A stretch of DNA of 64,000 nucleotides, taken from Oricola sp. (GTDB lineage Bacteria; Pseudomonadota; Alphaproteobacteria; Rhizobiales; Rhizobiaceae). Position numbers and translations under genes: made by a program. The stretch lies in contig NZ_JALEGV010000005.1 of the NCBI RefSeq assembly GCF_022763245.1, positions 186,001 through 250,000 on the forward strand, read 5' to 3'. Below, in pieces: positions 9,236 to 17,761 of this stretch (the stretch's first letter is position 1; the number at the start of each line of letters is the position of its first letter). The notes below the pieces were generated by a model, which was given only the letters and a program-made list of their open reading frames with translations, was not told the origin of the DNA and did no database searches.

Positions 9236-12200
9236 ATGCCCGACCAAACAGAGCAAGCGACCCGCACATGCATCCTGGTGCTTGGCATGCACCGGTCGGG
9301 CACCAGCGCGCTCACCCGCGTCCTGGCTTTGCTCGGCGCAGCGTTGCCGCAGGAAATCCTGCCGGCCAACCAGACCAACGAGGCGGGCCATTGGGAGCCT
9401 GAGAGGCTGGTCGCCCTCAATGATCGCCTGCTCGCCGAATTGGGATCGAGCTGGCACGACTGGCGGCCGATCGACATGTCGGACCTGCCGGAGGCGCGAC
9501 GCGCGGAAATCGCCGCCGAAATTCGCACGACCATCGAGGCCGACTACGCCGACAAGCCGCTCTTCGTGGTCAAGGACCCCCGCATCTGCCGCTTCGCCGA
9601 CTTTTTCATCCGCGCTGTCGAGGATGCCGGCATCAGGGTCGTTCCGGTCATTCCGTTTCGAAACCCGCTGGACGTGTCCGCATCGCTGCAGATACGCACC
9701 GGCGCATGGTCGCCGGACTTGTCGGATGCCGACGCCGCGCTGATGTGGCTGACCCATGTCCTCGGGGCCTATTTCGACACCGCCGGACGCGACCGCCCGA
9801 TCGTCAGTTACGAGGAACTGATGAACGACTGGCGCAAGACGATTGCGACGATCGTGGAGCGGACCGGGATCGACTTTCCCGTGCCAGTCGACGAAGCCGC
9901 AGAGACCATCGATGCGTTCCTCTCGCAACGCCTGCGCCACCATGCCCACAACCGAGACGAGATCGCGGCCGACGCGCTTCTGAACGGCTGGGTGACCGAT
10001 GCCCATGACGCCCTGACCACGCTGGCCGCCAATCCGAGTTCGAATACCGCGCCCGTGGTGCTCGAACGGGTCCGCTCCGAATTGCGCCGGTCGCTGCCGG
10101 TGTTCAACCGCCTCATGGCCAAGGGCGAGGAAAACCTCGAACGCCGCGACGCCGCATTGAAGAGCGTCGAACGCGATCTGGGCCACTTCAAGAAACGAGA
10201 GCGCGACCTTTACAAGCTGATCGCGAAAGAGCGCGCCGAGCATGCCACGCTCTTGACGGATGCCAGGGACAACGCGGCCATTTTGTCGGATGCACGGCAG
10301 TCGCTCCTTGAGGCGGTCGGTCCAGGTGAAGGCGTCATCGACCAGATCCGGGCCATGCGGCAAACGCTCGACGGCCATCGAACCGAAATCGTGGAACTGC
10401 GCTCCGTCCGCGACGCGACGCAAAGACGCGCCATCGAAATGTCCGCGACGTTGGAAGCAAGGCTGAGCGAGATCGCAAGCCTCTCGGAGGCGCTCGAGCA
10501 GAGGCAACAGGACCTCGTTCGACTGGAGGAGCAGCGACAACTCGATCTTGAGCAGCTGCAGCGAGAGCGCGCGGAGGACCAGGCGCGTTTCGATGAGGCG
10601 CGACGACTGGACCACGAGACGCTCGCGCAGGAACGGCAGCTGCGCGCCGACCTCCTGGCGCAAACGCGTCGGCTTCGCGAGGAACTGACAGGGCAGGTGC
10701 AGCGCCTGCAGGACGATGCGAACGGGCTGAAGTCGAAGCTGGATACGGCGCAATCCGCGGCCGCCCGGCTGCAAGCCGAACTCGCGCATACGCACGAGGA
10801 GTATCGCTCCTCGACGTCATGGAAACTTTCCGCGCCGCTGAGGGCGGTCAAGACCGGGACAAAAGGGGCGACCAGCCTGGTCTCCGCCTTTCCCGCCATC
10901 GTCACTTTCGGCGGCGGTGTCTTTCCCACCACGAAAAAGGTGATCGGCCTGCTGCGGCGCGAAGGATTGAAGGGCATCCGAACGCGTTTCACGGCGGCAG
11001 AGAGAAACCGCGAAGAGTTGCGCGCATGGTATCAACGCAAGGGACAATCGGGCGCCTCGTCCGCTGTCGTGCTTCAGTCGGATGCCGGCGTGACCGCCGA
11101 GAAGCCTGCATACGTGCCATTGCTGGAGGCAGCGCCGCTCGCCTCCAAACCGGCCAAGGTCATCGCCTTCTATCTCCCACAGTTCCATCCGATCCCGGAG
11201 AACGACGAGTGGTGGGGCGAAGGCTTCACCGAGTGGACGAATGTCAGGTCGGCCGAGCCCACCTTCGAGGGTCATGAACAGCCGAAAGTGCCGGGTGAAC
11301 TCGGCTATTATGACTTGCGGGATACCGAGGTTCAGCGACGCCAGATCGAACTGGCCCAGCTCTACGGCATCGAGGGGTTCTGCTTCTATTTCTACTGGTT
11401 CGGCGGCAAGCGCCTCCTGGAAAAGCCGCTTGAGAACTGGCTCGCCGACACGAGCCTCGATCTCCCGTTCTGCCTGTGCTGGGCGAACGAGAACTGGACA
11501 CGGCGCTGGGACGGACTCGACCGCGAAATCCTGATCGCGCAAGACCATTCGGATGAGGACGACCTGGCCTTCATTCGGGAGGTCGCGCCCTACCTGAAAG
11601 ATCCTCGCTACATCCGTATCGACGGCAAGCCGTTGCTTCTCGTCTACAGGCCGAGCGAGTTGCCCTCCGTGAAGGACACGGCGCGGCGGTGGCGGGAGTG
11701 GTGCCGGGAGAACGGCGTCGGCGAGATCTTTCTCGCCTACACGCAGTCCTTCGAACGTCAGCATCCGGCAGAGTACGGGTTCGATGCGGCAATCGAGTTT
11801 CCGCCGAACAACTCCAGCCCGCCGGACGTCACGAAAGACGTTACGCCACTTGACGGCGACTTCAAGACGGTCGTCTACGACTGGAACATCTTCCCCATGC
11901 GCAGTGAGCGCTACGTGGATCGCGATTATCCGCTGTTTCGGTCCGTGTGCCCGGGATGGGACAACACCGCGCGGCGCAAGCATGGCGGCACCGCCTTCGT
12001 CAACAACACGCCGGACGCGTATCGCCACTGGCTCGAAAACGCGATCAACGACACGGTCGGCCACTCGAACGATCCGAGCGACCGGCTCGTCTTCGTCAAC
12101 GCCTGGAACGAATGGGCCGAGGGCGCCTATCTGGAACCGGACGCCCGGCATGGCTATGCCTATCTCCAGGCGACGCGCGAAGCGCTGGAGAACGCGTCGA

Positions 12201-14188
12201 AGCCCGACCGTCGCGGCCGGGTGATCGTCGTCTCGCACGACGCCCATCCGCATGGCGCACAGATGCTCGCGCTCAATCTCTGCCGCGTCTTCTCGCAGAC
12301 ATTCGACCTGAGCGTCGATCTCGTCCTGCTGGGTGACGGCCCCTTGGCGCCGCGCTTTTCCGAATATGCGACGGTACACAGCCTGGCTGGCCGAGACCCC
12401 GCCGGCGATGCAGCGAGAAGCCTGTGCCGGAGCCTTCGGGAGAAAGGCGCAGGCCTTGCGATCTGCAACACGACGGTTTCCGGCCCCTTCGCGGAGACGC
12501 TGGCGCGCGACGGCCTTCGGATCGTCAGCCTGATCCACGAACTGCCAGACCTGATCAGGAATTTCGGCATTGAGGACGCCGCGCGCAAGTCTGCGGAATC
12601 GTCCAACCATGTCGTCTTTCCCGCCGAGGTCGTGGTCGAGGGGTTCTCGCAATTTGCGGAGCTGGACAGCGAGCGGACGATCATACGGCCCCAAGGGTCC
12701 TACAAGAGGAACAGGTTCAGAAACCTGCCCGGTGACGCGGCGGCGCGGGAAGCCCTGAGAAGCGAACTCGACCTTCCTTCGAACAAGAAGCTCGTCCTTG
12801 GCGTCGGGTATGCGGACCACAGGAAGGGGTTCGACATCTTCATCGCGCTCGCCGAAAGGCTCGCGGCGCGCAGCGACAGCACATGCGTCTGGTTGGGTCA
12901 TCACGACACGACCCTCATCAGCGAGCACGCGGAGAAGATTGGCGCGCTGGAAGAACGCGGCGCGCTGCTCCTGCCGGGCATCATCGAAGACACCGACGCC
13001 TATTACGCAGCCGCGAACGTCTTCGTCCTGACCTCCCGGGAAGACCCCTACCCGTCCACCGTCCTGGAGGCGCTCGATGTCGGCCTTCCCGTCGTCGGCT
13101 TCGAGGGCGTCACCGGCACCAGCGATCTGATCGCCAAGTCCGACGGATATCTGGTCGCCCCGTTCGATCTGGATGCATTGACAGCCACCGTCGAGACCGC
13201 CCTGCAGGGCGAGACGCCGGAACGTCGCCGTCAGCGGGCGCGCGACTTCTGGCTGCGGCCGGAGACGTCGTTCCAGGCCTATGCAGCCGACCTACTGGCT
13301 CTTGGCGGGATGGCGCCGAAATCGATCTCGGTGGTGCTGCCCAACTTCAACTACGCGCAGTTCCTGCCCGAGCGGATAAATTCGATCCTGAACCAGTCCT
13401 TCCCGCTCCACGAGCTCATCATCCTGGACGACGCCTCCACCGATGCCAGTTCGGAGGTGATCGAGGCGCAATTGGCCCGGATCGACATCCCCGTTCGCAT
13501 CGTCAGGAACGTGACGAATTCCGGCTCGGTGTTTCGGCAGTGGCTGAAGGGAGCCGAACTGGCGACCGGCGATTTCGTCTGGATCGCGGAGGCCGACGAC
13601 ATCGCCGAGCCCGGCTTCCTCCAGGAGGTCATGCAGGGCTTCGGAAGAGACGATGAAGATGTCGTGCTAAGCTATTGTCAATCGAAACAGATGGCGCCCG
13701 ACGGCAAGATTCTCTGCGACGACTACCTCGACTATGTGAGCGACGTTTCCCCGACGCAGTGGCTATCAGCCTATCGGCGCGGCGGCGTCGAGGAGATCGT
13801 CCATGGCCTGAGCGTGAAGAACACGATCCCCAATGTCAGCGCCGTCGTGTTCCGGCGGCGGGACCTTGTCGAGACCATGCGAGCGCATCTGGGAGACATC
13901 ATGCGCTATCGCGTGGCGGGAGACTGGTGCACCTATGTCCGCCTGCTGCAGCGCGGAAGCTGCGCTTACTCACCCAAGCCGCTGAACCTGCACCGGCGCC
14001 ACAGCGAAAGCGTGACCCTGTCGAGGTTCGGGAACGACGACCTGCGAGAAATTGAACGAATGCAGCAACTGGTCTTGGACCTCTATGTCGATGCCTGCTT
14101 CTATCGCGAGCCGGCACTGTCCTATCTTGACCAGTTGCGGGCGCAGTTCGGCCTGAAAGAGACGTCGCGCGAAGCGGCAAATCCCTGA
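9236..14188 (+). CDS. Four-enzyme fusion: sulfotransferase, coiled coil, WbsX-like, GT4 and GT2 glycosyltransferase
   Basis: The 1650-aa cytoplasmic protein has, in order: a sulfotransferase-like domain (residues ~10-265) with the PAPS-loop-like GMHRSGTSA at 17-25; a long, charged Glu/Arg/Gln-rich coiled coil (~285-530); a WbsX/GT99-like domain (~640-980) starting KVIAFYLPQFHPIPEND and ending near WNEWAEGAYLEPD; a GT4 family domain (~993-1350) with KGFDIFIALAERL and SREDPYPSTVLEALD; and a GT2 domain (~1361-1650) with VVLPNFNYAQFL and ILDDASTDASSEVI. It probably sulfates and extends one glycan, with the coiled coil as spacer or oligomerisation arm. The methyltransferase at 14226 and the sulfotransferase at 15040 follow in the same direction. 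Domain calls are firm; donors and acceptors are unknown. Confidence 0.9.
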   Translation: MPDQTEQATRTCILVLGMHRSGTSALTRVLALLGAALPQEILPANQTNEAGHWEPERLVALNDRLLAELGSSWHDWRPIDMSDLPEARRAEIAAEIRTTIEADYADKPLFVVKDPRICRFADFFIRAVEDAGIRVVPVIPFRNPLDVSASLQIRTGAWSPDLSDADAALMWLTHVLGAYFDTAGRDRPIVSYEELMNDWRKTIATIVERTGIDFPVPVDEAAETIDAFLSQRLRHHAHNRDEIAADALLNGWVTDAHDALTTLAANPSSNTAPVVLERVRSELRRSLPVFNRLMAKGEENLERRDAALKSVERDLGHFKKRERDLYKLIAKERAEHATLLTDARDNAAILSDARQSLLEAVGPGEGVIDQIRAMRQTLDGHRTEIVELRSVRDATQRRAIEMSATLEARLSEIASLSEALEQRQQDLVRLEEQRQLDLEQLQRERAEDQARFDEARRLDHETLAQERQLRADLLAQTRRLREELTGQVQRLQDDANGLKSKLDTAQSAAARLQAELAHTHEEYRSSTSWKLSAPLRAVKTGTKGATSLVSAFPAIVTFGGGVFPTTKKVIGLLRREGLKGIRTRFTAAERNREELRAWYQRKGQSGASSAVVLQSDAGVTAEKPAYVPLLEAAPLASKPAKVIAFYLPQFHPIPENDEWWGEGFTEWTNVRSAEPTFEGHEQPKVPGELGYYDLRDTEVQRRQIELAQLYGIEGFCFYFYWFGGKRLLEKPLENWLADTSLDLPFCLCWANENWTRRWDGLDREILIAQDHSDEDDLAFIREVAPYLKDPRYIRIDGKPLLLVYRPSELPSVKDTARRWREWCRENGVGEIFLAYTQSFERQHPAEYGFDAAIEFPPNNSSPPDVTKDVTPLDGDFKTVVYDWNIFPMRSERYVDRDYPLFRSVCPGWDNTARRKHGGTAFVNNTPDAYRHWLENAINDTVGHSNDPSDRLVFVNAWNEWAEGAYLEPDARHGYAYLQATREALENASKPDRRGRVIVVSHDAHPHGAQMLALNLCRVFSQTFDLSVDLVLLGDGPLAPRFSEYATVHSLAGRDPAGDAARSLCRSLREKGAGLAICNTTVSGPFAETLARDGLRIVSLIHELPDLIRNFGIEDAARKSAESSNHVVFPAEVVVEGFSQFAELDSERTIIRPQGSYKRNRFRNLPGDAAAREALRSELDLPSNKKLVLGVGYADHRKGFDIFIALAERLAARSDSTCVWLGHHDTTLISEHAEKIGALEERGALLLPGIIEDTDAYYAAANVFVLTSREDPYPSTVLEALDVGLPVVGFEGVTGTSDLIAKSDGYLVAPFDLDALTATVETALQGETPERRRQRARDFWLRPETSFQAYAADLLALGGMAPKSISVVLPNFNYAQFLPERINSILNQSFPLHELIILDDASTDASSEVIEAQLARIDIPVRIVRNVTNSGSVFRQWLKGAELATGDFVWIAEADDIAEPGFLQEVMQGFGRDDEDVVLSYCQSKQMAPDGKILCDDYLDYVSDVSPTQWLSAYRRGGVEEIVHGLSVKNTIPNVSAVVFRRRDLVETMRAHLGDIMRYRVAGDWCTYVRLLQRGSCAYSPKPLNLHRRHSESVTLSRFGNDDLREIERMQQLVLDLYVDACFYREPALSYLDQLRAQFGLKETSREAANP

Positions 14189-14225
14189 TATCAATTCCTG
14201 AAGAAACCTGACGAGGCCGCCATCC

Positions 14226-15008
14226 ATGAACGACGATCAGGATCCTTCATCGAATCGCGACGACGAGGCGGCCAGGAAATTCGCCGGTCAACTGGACGTC
14301 TCCCCGGCACTGCATCAGCAGGATTTCATTCTGACGTTCCTGCTGGAAAACGCCGCGTTCTCTTCGCCCGCTCTCGCCTACCGGTATTATTTCTACAATG
14401 GCCGGGAGTCAGCCACGAGCCTGAGGAACATCATCGCGGGCGAAGGTCTCGACCCCGATCAGGAGTTCTCTCTTCTGGAATTCGCATGCGGCTACGGATG
14501 CGTCTCCCGGCACATGGCAAACATCTTTCCGCAGGTGAACCTGGCGTGCTGCGACATCCACGACGAGGCAATCGAGTTTCTTGGCAACGAGCTTGGGTGT
14601 CGATCCATCCTGTCGAGCCACAGTCCCGAAACGCTTGAGATCGACGAGCAATTCGAGGTCGTCTTCGCCCTCTCCTTCTTCTCGCACATGCCGAGGACGA
14701 CCTGGTTGCGCTGGCTTCGCGCCCTGCTCGCCCGGGTCAAGCCGGGGGGCATTCTCGTTTTCACCACGCAGGGCCTGGAGAGCGCACGCGTGTTCCTGGG
14801 AAATCCGGCCATTCCTGATGACGGCTTCTGGTTCAGGGCCGACAGCGAGCAGAAGGACCTGGATACCGCGGAATACGGGCAGACCGTGGTTTCAGAGACA
14901 TTCGTGCGGTTCCACATCGAGCAACTGCCCGGCGCCGAACTGAGCGCGATCAGACCAAAATTCTGGTGGAAGCACCAGGATACGTGGATCGTGCGCCGAA
15001 CCGAATAG
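14226..15008 (+). CDS. Class I SAM-dependent methyltransferase
   Basis: The 260-aa protein has SAM motif I as LLEFACGYGCVSRHMA (residues 83-98). A partner acidic position follows in LACCDIHDEA, and VKPGGILVFTTQG is a typical post-motif strand. The start ATG has GAGG nine bases upstream. It lies 38 bases after the four-enzyme fusion and 31 bases before a sulfotransferase, so it is likely co-transcribed and acts on the same glycan or its precursor. The methyl acceptor cannot be told from sequence. Confidence 0.85.
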   Translation: MNDDQDPSSNRDDEAARKFAGQLDVSPALHQQDFILTFLLENAAFSSPALAYRYYFYNGRESATSLRNIIAGEGLDPDQEFSLLEFACGYGCVSRHMANIFPQVNLACCDIHDEAIEFLGNELGCRSILSSHSPETLEIDEQFEVVFALSFFSHMPRTTWLRWLRALLARVKPGGILVFTTQGLESARVFLGNPAIPDDGFWFRADSEQKDLDTAEYGQTVVSETFVRFHIEQLPGAELSAIRPKFWWKHQDTWIVRRTE

Positions 15009-15039
15009 CCGTTTCACACCTTCAACCGCAGCCTCGTCC

Positions 15040-15930
15040 ATGAAACTCTTCTTCCATATCGGCATCGGCAAGACCGGCACGACGACGATCCAGCATCAGT
15101 TGCTGACGTATGAGGCCGACTTGGCGCGCCGGTCGATTCTAGTTCCCCGGTCGGGGCGCAGCGAGCATGGCGACCACCACCGCCTGGCCACCTATCAATT
15201 GCCGGAAATGTCGGAGGCGCTTCAGGGCCTCTATCGCAAACTCATCGCGGAACTCGACGGAAGTGACTGCGAGACCGCCATCTTCAGTTCAGAGCAATTC
15301 TGCTTTCTTCGAAAGCCCTATGTCCACAAGCTGCGGGAGCTGCTCTCGCATCACGAGATCAAGGTGGTCTTCTATATCAGGAACCAGTTCGACCTGATCG
15401 AAAGCACCTATCTGGAAATGCTGAAATGGCCGCGCGACTTCGGCGGTTTCAAGGGCTCGATCACGGATCTCATCCGCAAGGGGCATGCCGCGTTCAGCTT
15501 TCAGGATCGCCTCAATCCCTGGGAGGAGGCGTTCGGCAAGGGCAGCATTATCGTGAGGGTCTATGACAGCCCGGCGGTGAAGAAGGACATCACACGGGAC
15601 CTGTTTTCCGTCATCGGCGCCAGCGATCTGGACGTGGTCGCCGGCGCGCGGAAGAACGAGTCGCTCATCCCCGAGTTTCACGGCCTGATTGAGCTCATGG
15701 ACGAAACAGGCATCGAGGCCGACACCCGCCGCAAACTGATCGCGGAACTGGTTTCGCTGTCGAGCAAATTTCGGCCAATTGCGCAGGAAACGCTGCTTGA
15801 TGCCTCATTGAGGGGTGAAGTCCTCGCCGCTTATCTCGAGGCCAACCAGCGGTTTGCGGCGAAGTATCTGTCCCAGTCCGATCAGGCGACCTTCATCGAG
15901 GCGTTTCTCTCCCGCGCCGAGCAAGGCTGA
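15040..15930 (+). CDS. Sulfotransferase-like protein
   Basis: The 296-aa protein starts with FFHIGIGKTGTTTIQ (residues 4-18), the 5'-phosphosulfate-binding loop of PAPS-dependent sulfotransferases. VVFYIRNQFDLIESTYLEM around residues 107-125 resembles the 3'-phosphate-binding segment with its Arg and Ser. The family transfers sulfate from PAPS to sugar hydroxyls. Its place after another sulfotransferase domain and a methyltransferase suggests a sulfated polysaccharide. The acceptor is unknown. A transferase using another activated group cannot be excluded, because many members of this superfamily in glycan loci are uncharacterised. Confidence 0.8.
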   Translation: MKLFFHIGIGKTGTTTIQHQLLTYEADLARRSILVPRSGRSEHGDHHRLATYQLPEMSEALQGLYRKLIAELDGSDCETAIFSSEQFCFLRKPYVHKLRELLSHHEIKVVFYIRNQFDLIESTYLEMLKWPRDFGGFKGSITDLIRKGHAAFSFQDRLNPWEEAFGKGSIIVRVYDSPAVKKDITRDLFSVIGASDLDVVAGARKNESLIPEFHGLIELMDETGIEADTRRKLIAELVSLSSKFRPIAQETLLDASLRGEVLAAYLEANQRFAAKYLSQSDQATFIEAFLSRAEQG

Positions 15931-16135
15931 TTCCGCAGCGACAACCGCTCGCCCTGAATATGGTGGGCAACAATGGCGCACTCGCGTGAGAACCGCGCTT
16001 CCGCCGCGGTTAGAACAGGCGATTTTTCAGGTCCTTATCGTGAGAAGTTGAAACGCCTCGGGCGCTTTCGGGAAAGCGTTCAATCCACCAACTTGAACCC
16101 CATGGAATGCTTTCGCGACAAACGCGGAGACGTCC

Positions 16136-17608
16136 ATGGAACGCAGCAGCAATCTCGACATGCCCTTCATCCTGCCGTCGCAGGCGCAGAAGCATGTGAC
16201 GCACAATGAAGCCCTCCTGAGGATCGACGCCCTGGTTCAGCTTGCGGTCGTCGGCAGCGATAGCGGTGTGCCGCCCGCGGAGCCGGCAGAAGGCGAGCGC
16301 CACATCGTCGGCGCCGCTGCGACTGGCGATTGGGCGGGGCACGAGACCGAGATTGCCGCGTTCCAGGACGGTGCCTGGACCTTTCATGTCCCGCAGAGCG
16401 GCTGGTGCGCATGGAGCATCTCCGACGCCGCGCTGCTGGTCTGGACGGGAACGGAATGGAGCAATCTGGTGGCAGGGCTCGTCAATCCCGTGGCGCTGCT
16501 GGGGGTCAACACCGTTGCCGACGAGACCAACCGGCTCGCCGTCAAGGCCGACGCCGTGCTCCACAGCCATGACGACGTGACGCCCGGCAGCGGGTCGGCG
16601 CAGCATGTGATCAACAAGAACGCCGAAGCCGATACCGCCTCGATCGTGTTTCAGACCGGATGGAGCGGACGGGCGGAATTCGGGCTCGCGGGTGACGACA
16701 AGCTGCATGCCAAGGTCTCCACCGACGGTGCGAGCTGGCGCGAAGCCATGGTCATCGACCCTGCGAACGGCTTTGCCGGGTTCGGCACCGCGAGCCCGAT
16801 CGCGGGCGTTTCGGTCGAGCGCACAACCGGACTGCTGGCGGCCTTCGTCTCGGACAACGCGTCCATCGCCAATCTCGGCGGGGCGGGCATGGTGGGTTAC
16901 ATCAAGGAAACGCCGACGCTGGCCGATGCGCGACTGGGCTATCTGCTGTTCGGGTCGCGCGGCGGCGGCGGCGTCGGCCTTCACCCCTGCGGCATCCAGG
17001 GCCTGGCCGATGCCGCTTGGATCGCCGACACCTCCTATCCGGCCTATGTCAACGTGCTCACCACGCAGAGCGGCTCCACAGGTCGGGTGGCACGATGGCG
17101 GTGGGAAGCCGGCGGGCATTACCGGCCGGAAACGGACAACAGCTACACGATCGGCGACGCGTCGCACCGCGTCTCGGCCGTCTGGGCGGCGAACGGCACC
17201 ATCCAGACGTCAGACGCCCGCGACAAGACCGTCACCGGCGGACTGGACTTCGCCGGCGCCATGGTCGATGCCGTCGATCCGAAGCTCTTCACCTGGATCG
17301 TCGGCGGCAATGTCGTGGTGCCGAGTGCCGAAGAGACGCAGGAGGTCGAGGGCGGGGAAGTCGTCCCGCAGACGGAGGTCGTCGCGCAGCCCGGCACGCG
17401 CGTTCACGCGGGCTTCATCGCGCAGGACCTGAAGGCGGCCATGGACGCCGCCGGCGTCGATTTCGGCGCCTGGGGGCTGGAAGACAAAGGCGATCCCGAC
17501 AGCCGCCAATGGACTCGGCCCGACCAGCTGATCGCGGTGCTTTGGGCCGCTCTGAAGAAAACGCGCGCGGAGGTCGCGGCCTTGCAGGAGTATCTTGATA
17601 GCGAATGA
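16136..17608 (+). CDS. DUF2793 fibre-like protein with C-terminal S74 autochaperone domain
   Basis: The 490-aa protein begins with a DUF2793-type domain (residues ~8-125; LPSQAQKHVTHNEALLRID), a family best known from phage or gene-transfer-agent structural genes. The middle is Gly- and beta-rich. The C-terminus looks like a Peptidase_S74 intramolecular chaperone: SDARDK at residues 359-364 supplies the Ser and the Lys five positions on that form the self-cleavage dyad, and GFIAQDLKAAMDAAG and the final helix TRPDQLIAVLWAALKKTRAEV fit the rest. Self-cleavage would release a 132-aa tail. A GGAG ribosome site precedes the ATG. No other phage genes are nearby, so a surface fibre or polysaccharide-binding trimer is a reasonable guess. 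Confidence 0.8.
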   Translation: MERSSNLDMPFILPSQAQKHVTHNEALLRIDALVQLAVVGSDSGVPPAEPAEGERHIVGAAATGDWAGHETEIAAFQDGAWTFHVPQSGWCAWSISDAALLVWTGTEWSNLVAGLVNPVALLGVNTVADETNRLAVKADAVLHSHDDVTPGSGSAQHVINKNAEADTASIVFQTGWSGRAEFGLAGDDKLHAKVSTDGASWREAMVIDPANGFAGFGTASPIAGVSVERTTGLLAAFVSDNASIANLGGAGMVGYIKETPTLADARLGYLLFGSRGGGGVGLHPCGIQGLADAAWIADTSYPAYVNVLTTQSGSTGRVARWRWEAGGHYRPETDNSYTIGDASHRVSAVWAANGTIQTSDARDKTVTGGLDFAGAMVDAVDPKLFTWIVGGNVVVPSAEETQEVEGGEVVPQTEVVAQPGTRVHAGFIAQDLKAAMDAAGVDFGAWGLEDKGDPDSRQWTRPDQLIAVLWAALKKTRAEVAALQEYLDSE

Positions 17609-17761
17609 AACGAACGGCCTTCCGCGGCGAACAGTGTCGGATATCCTCACAAGGTGGACATTCAACAATGGCCTTGGTTTGACTTCCCGGCGTATGTATT
17701 GCCGATATCTCCGTTGGTTCCGGAGGCGATCGATCGTCATGACTTGAGAGGGCCGTAGCAA

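Noticed and set aside
9047-12928. Long minus-strand frames (582 and 703 aa) opposite the 1650-aa protein
   Set aside because: They are shadows of the sense gene with low-complexity Arg/Val-rich composition and no domain.
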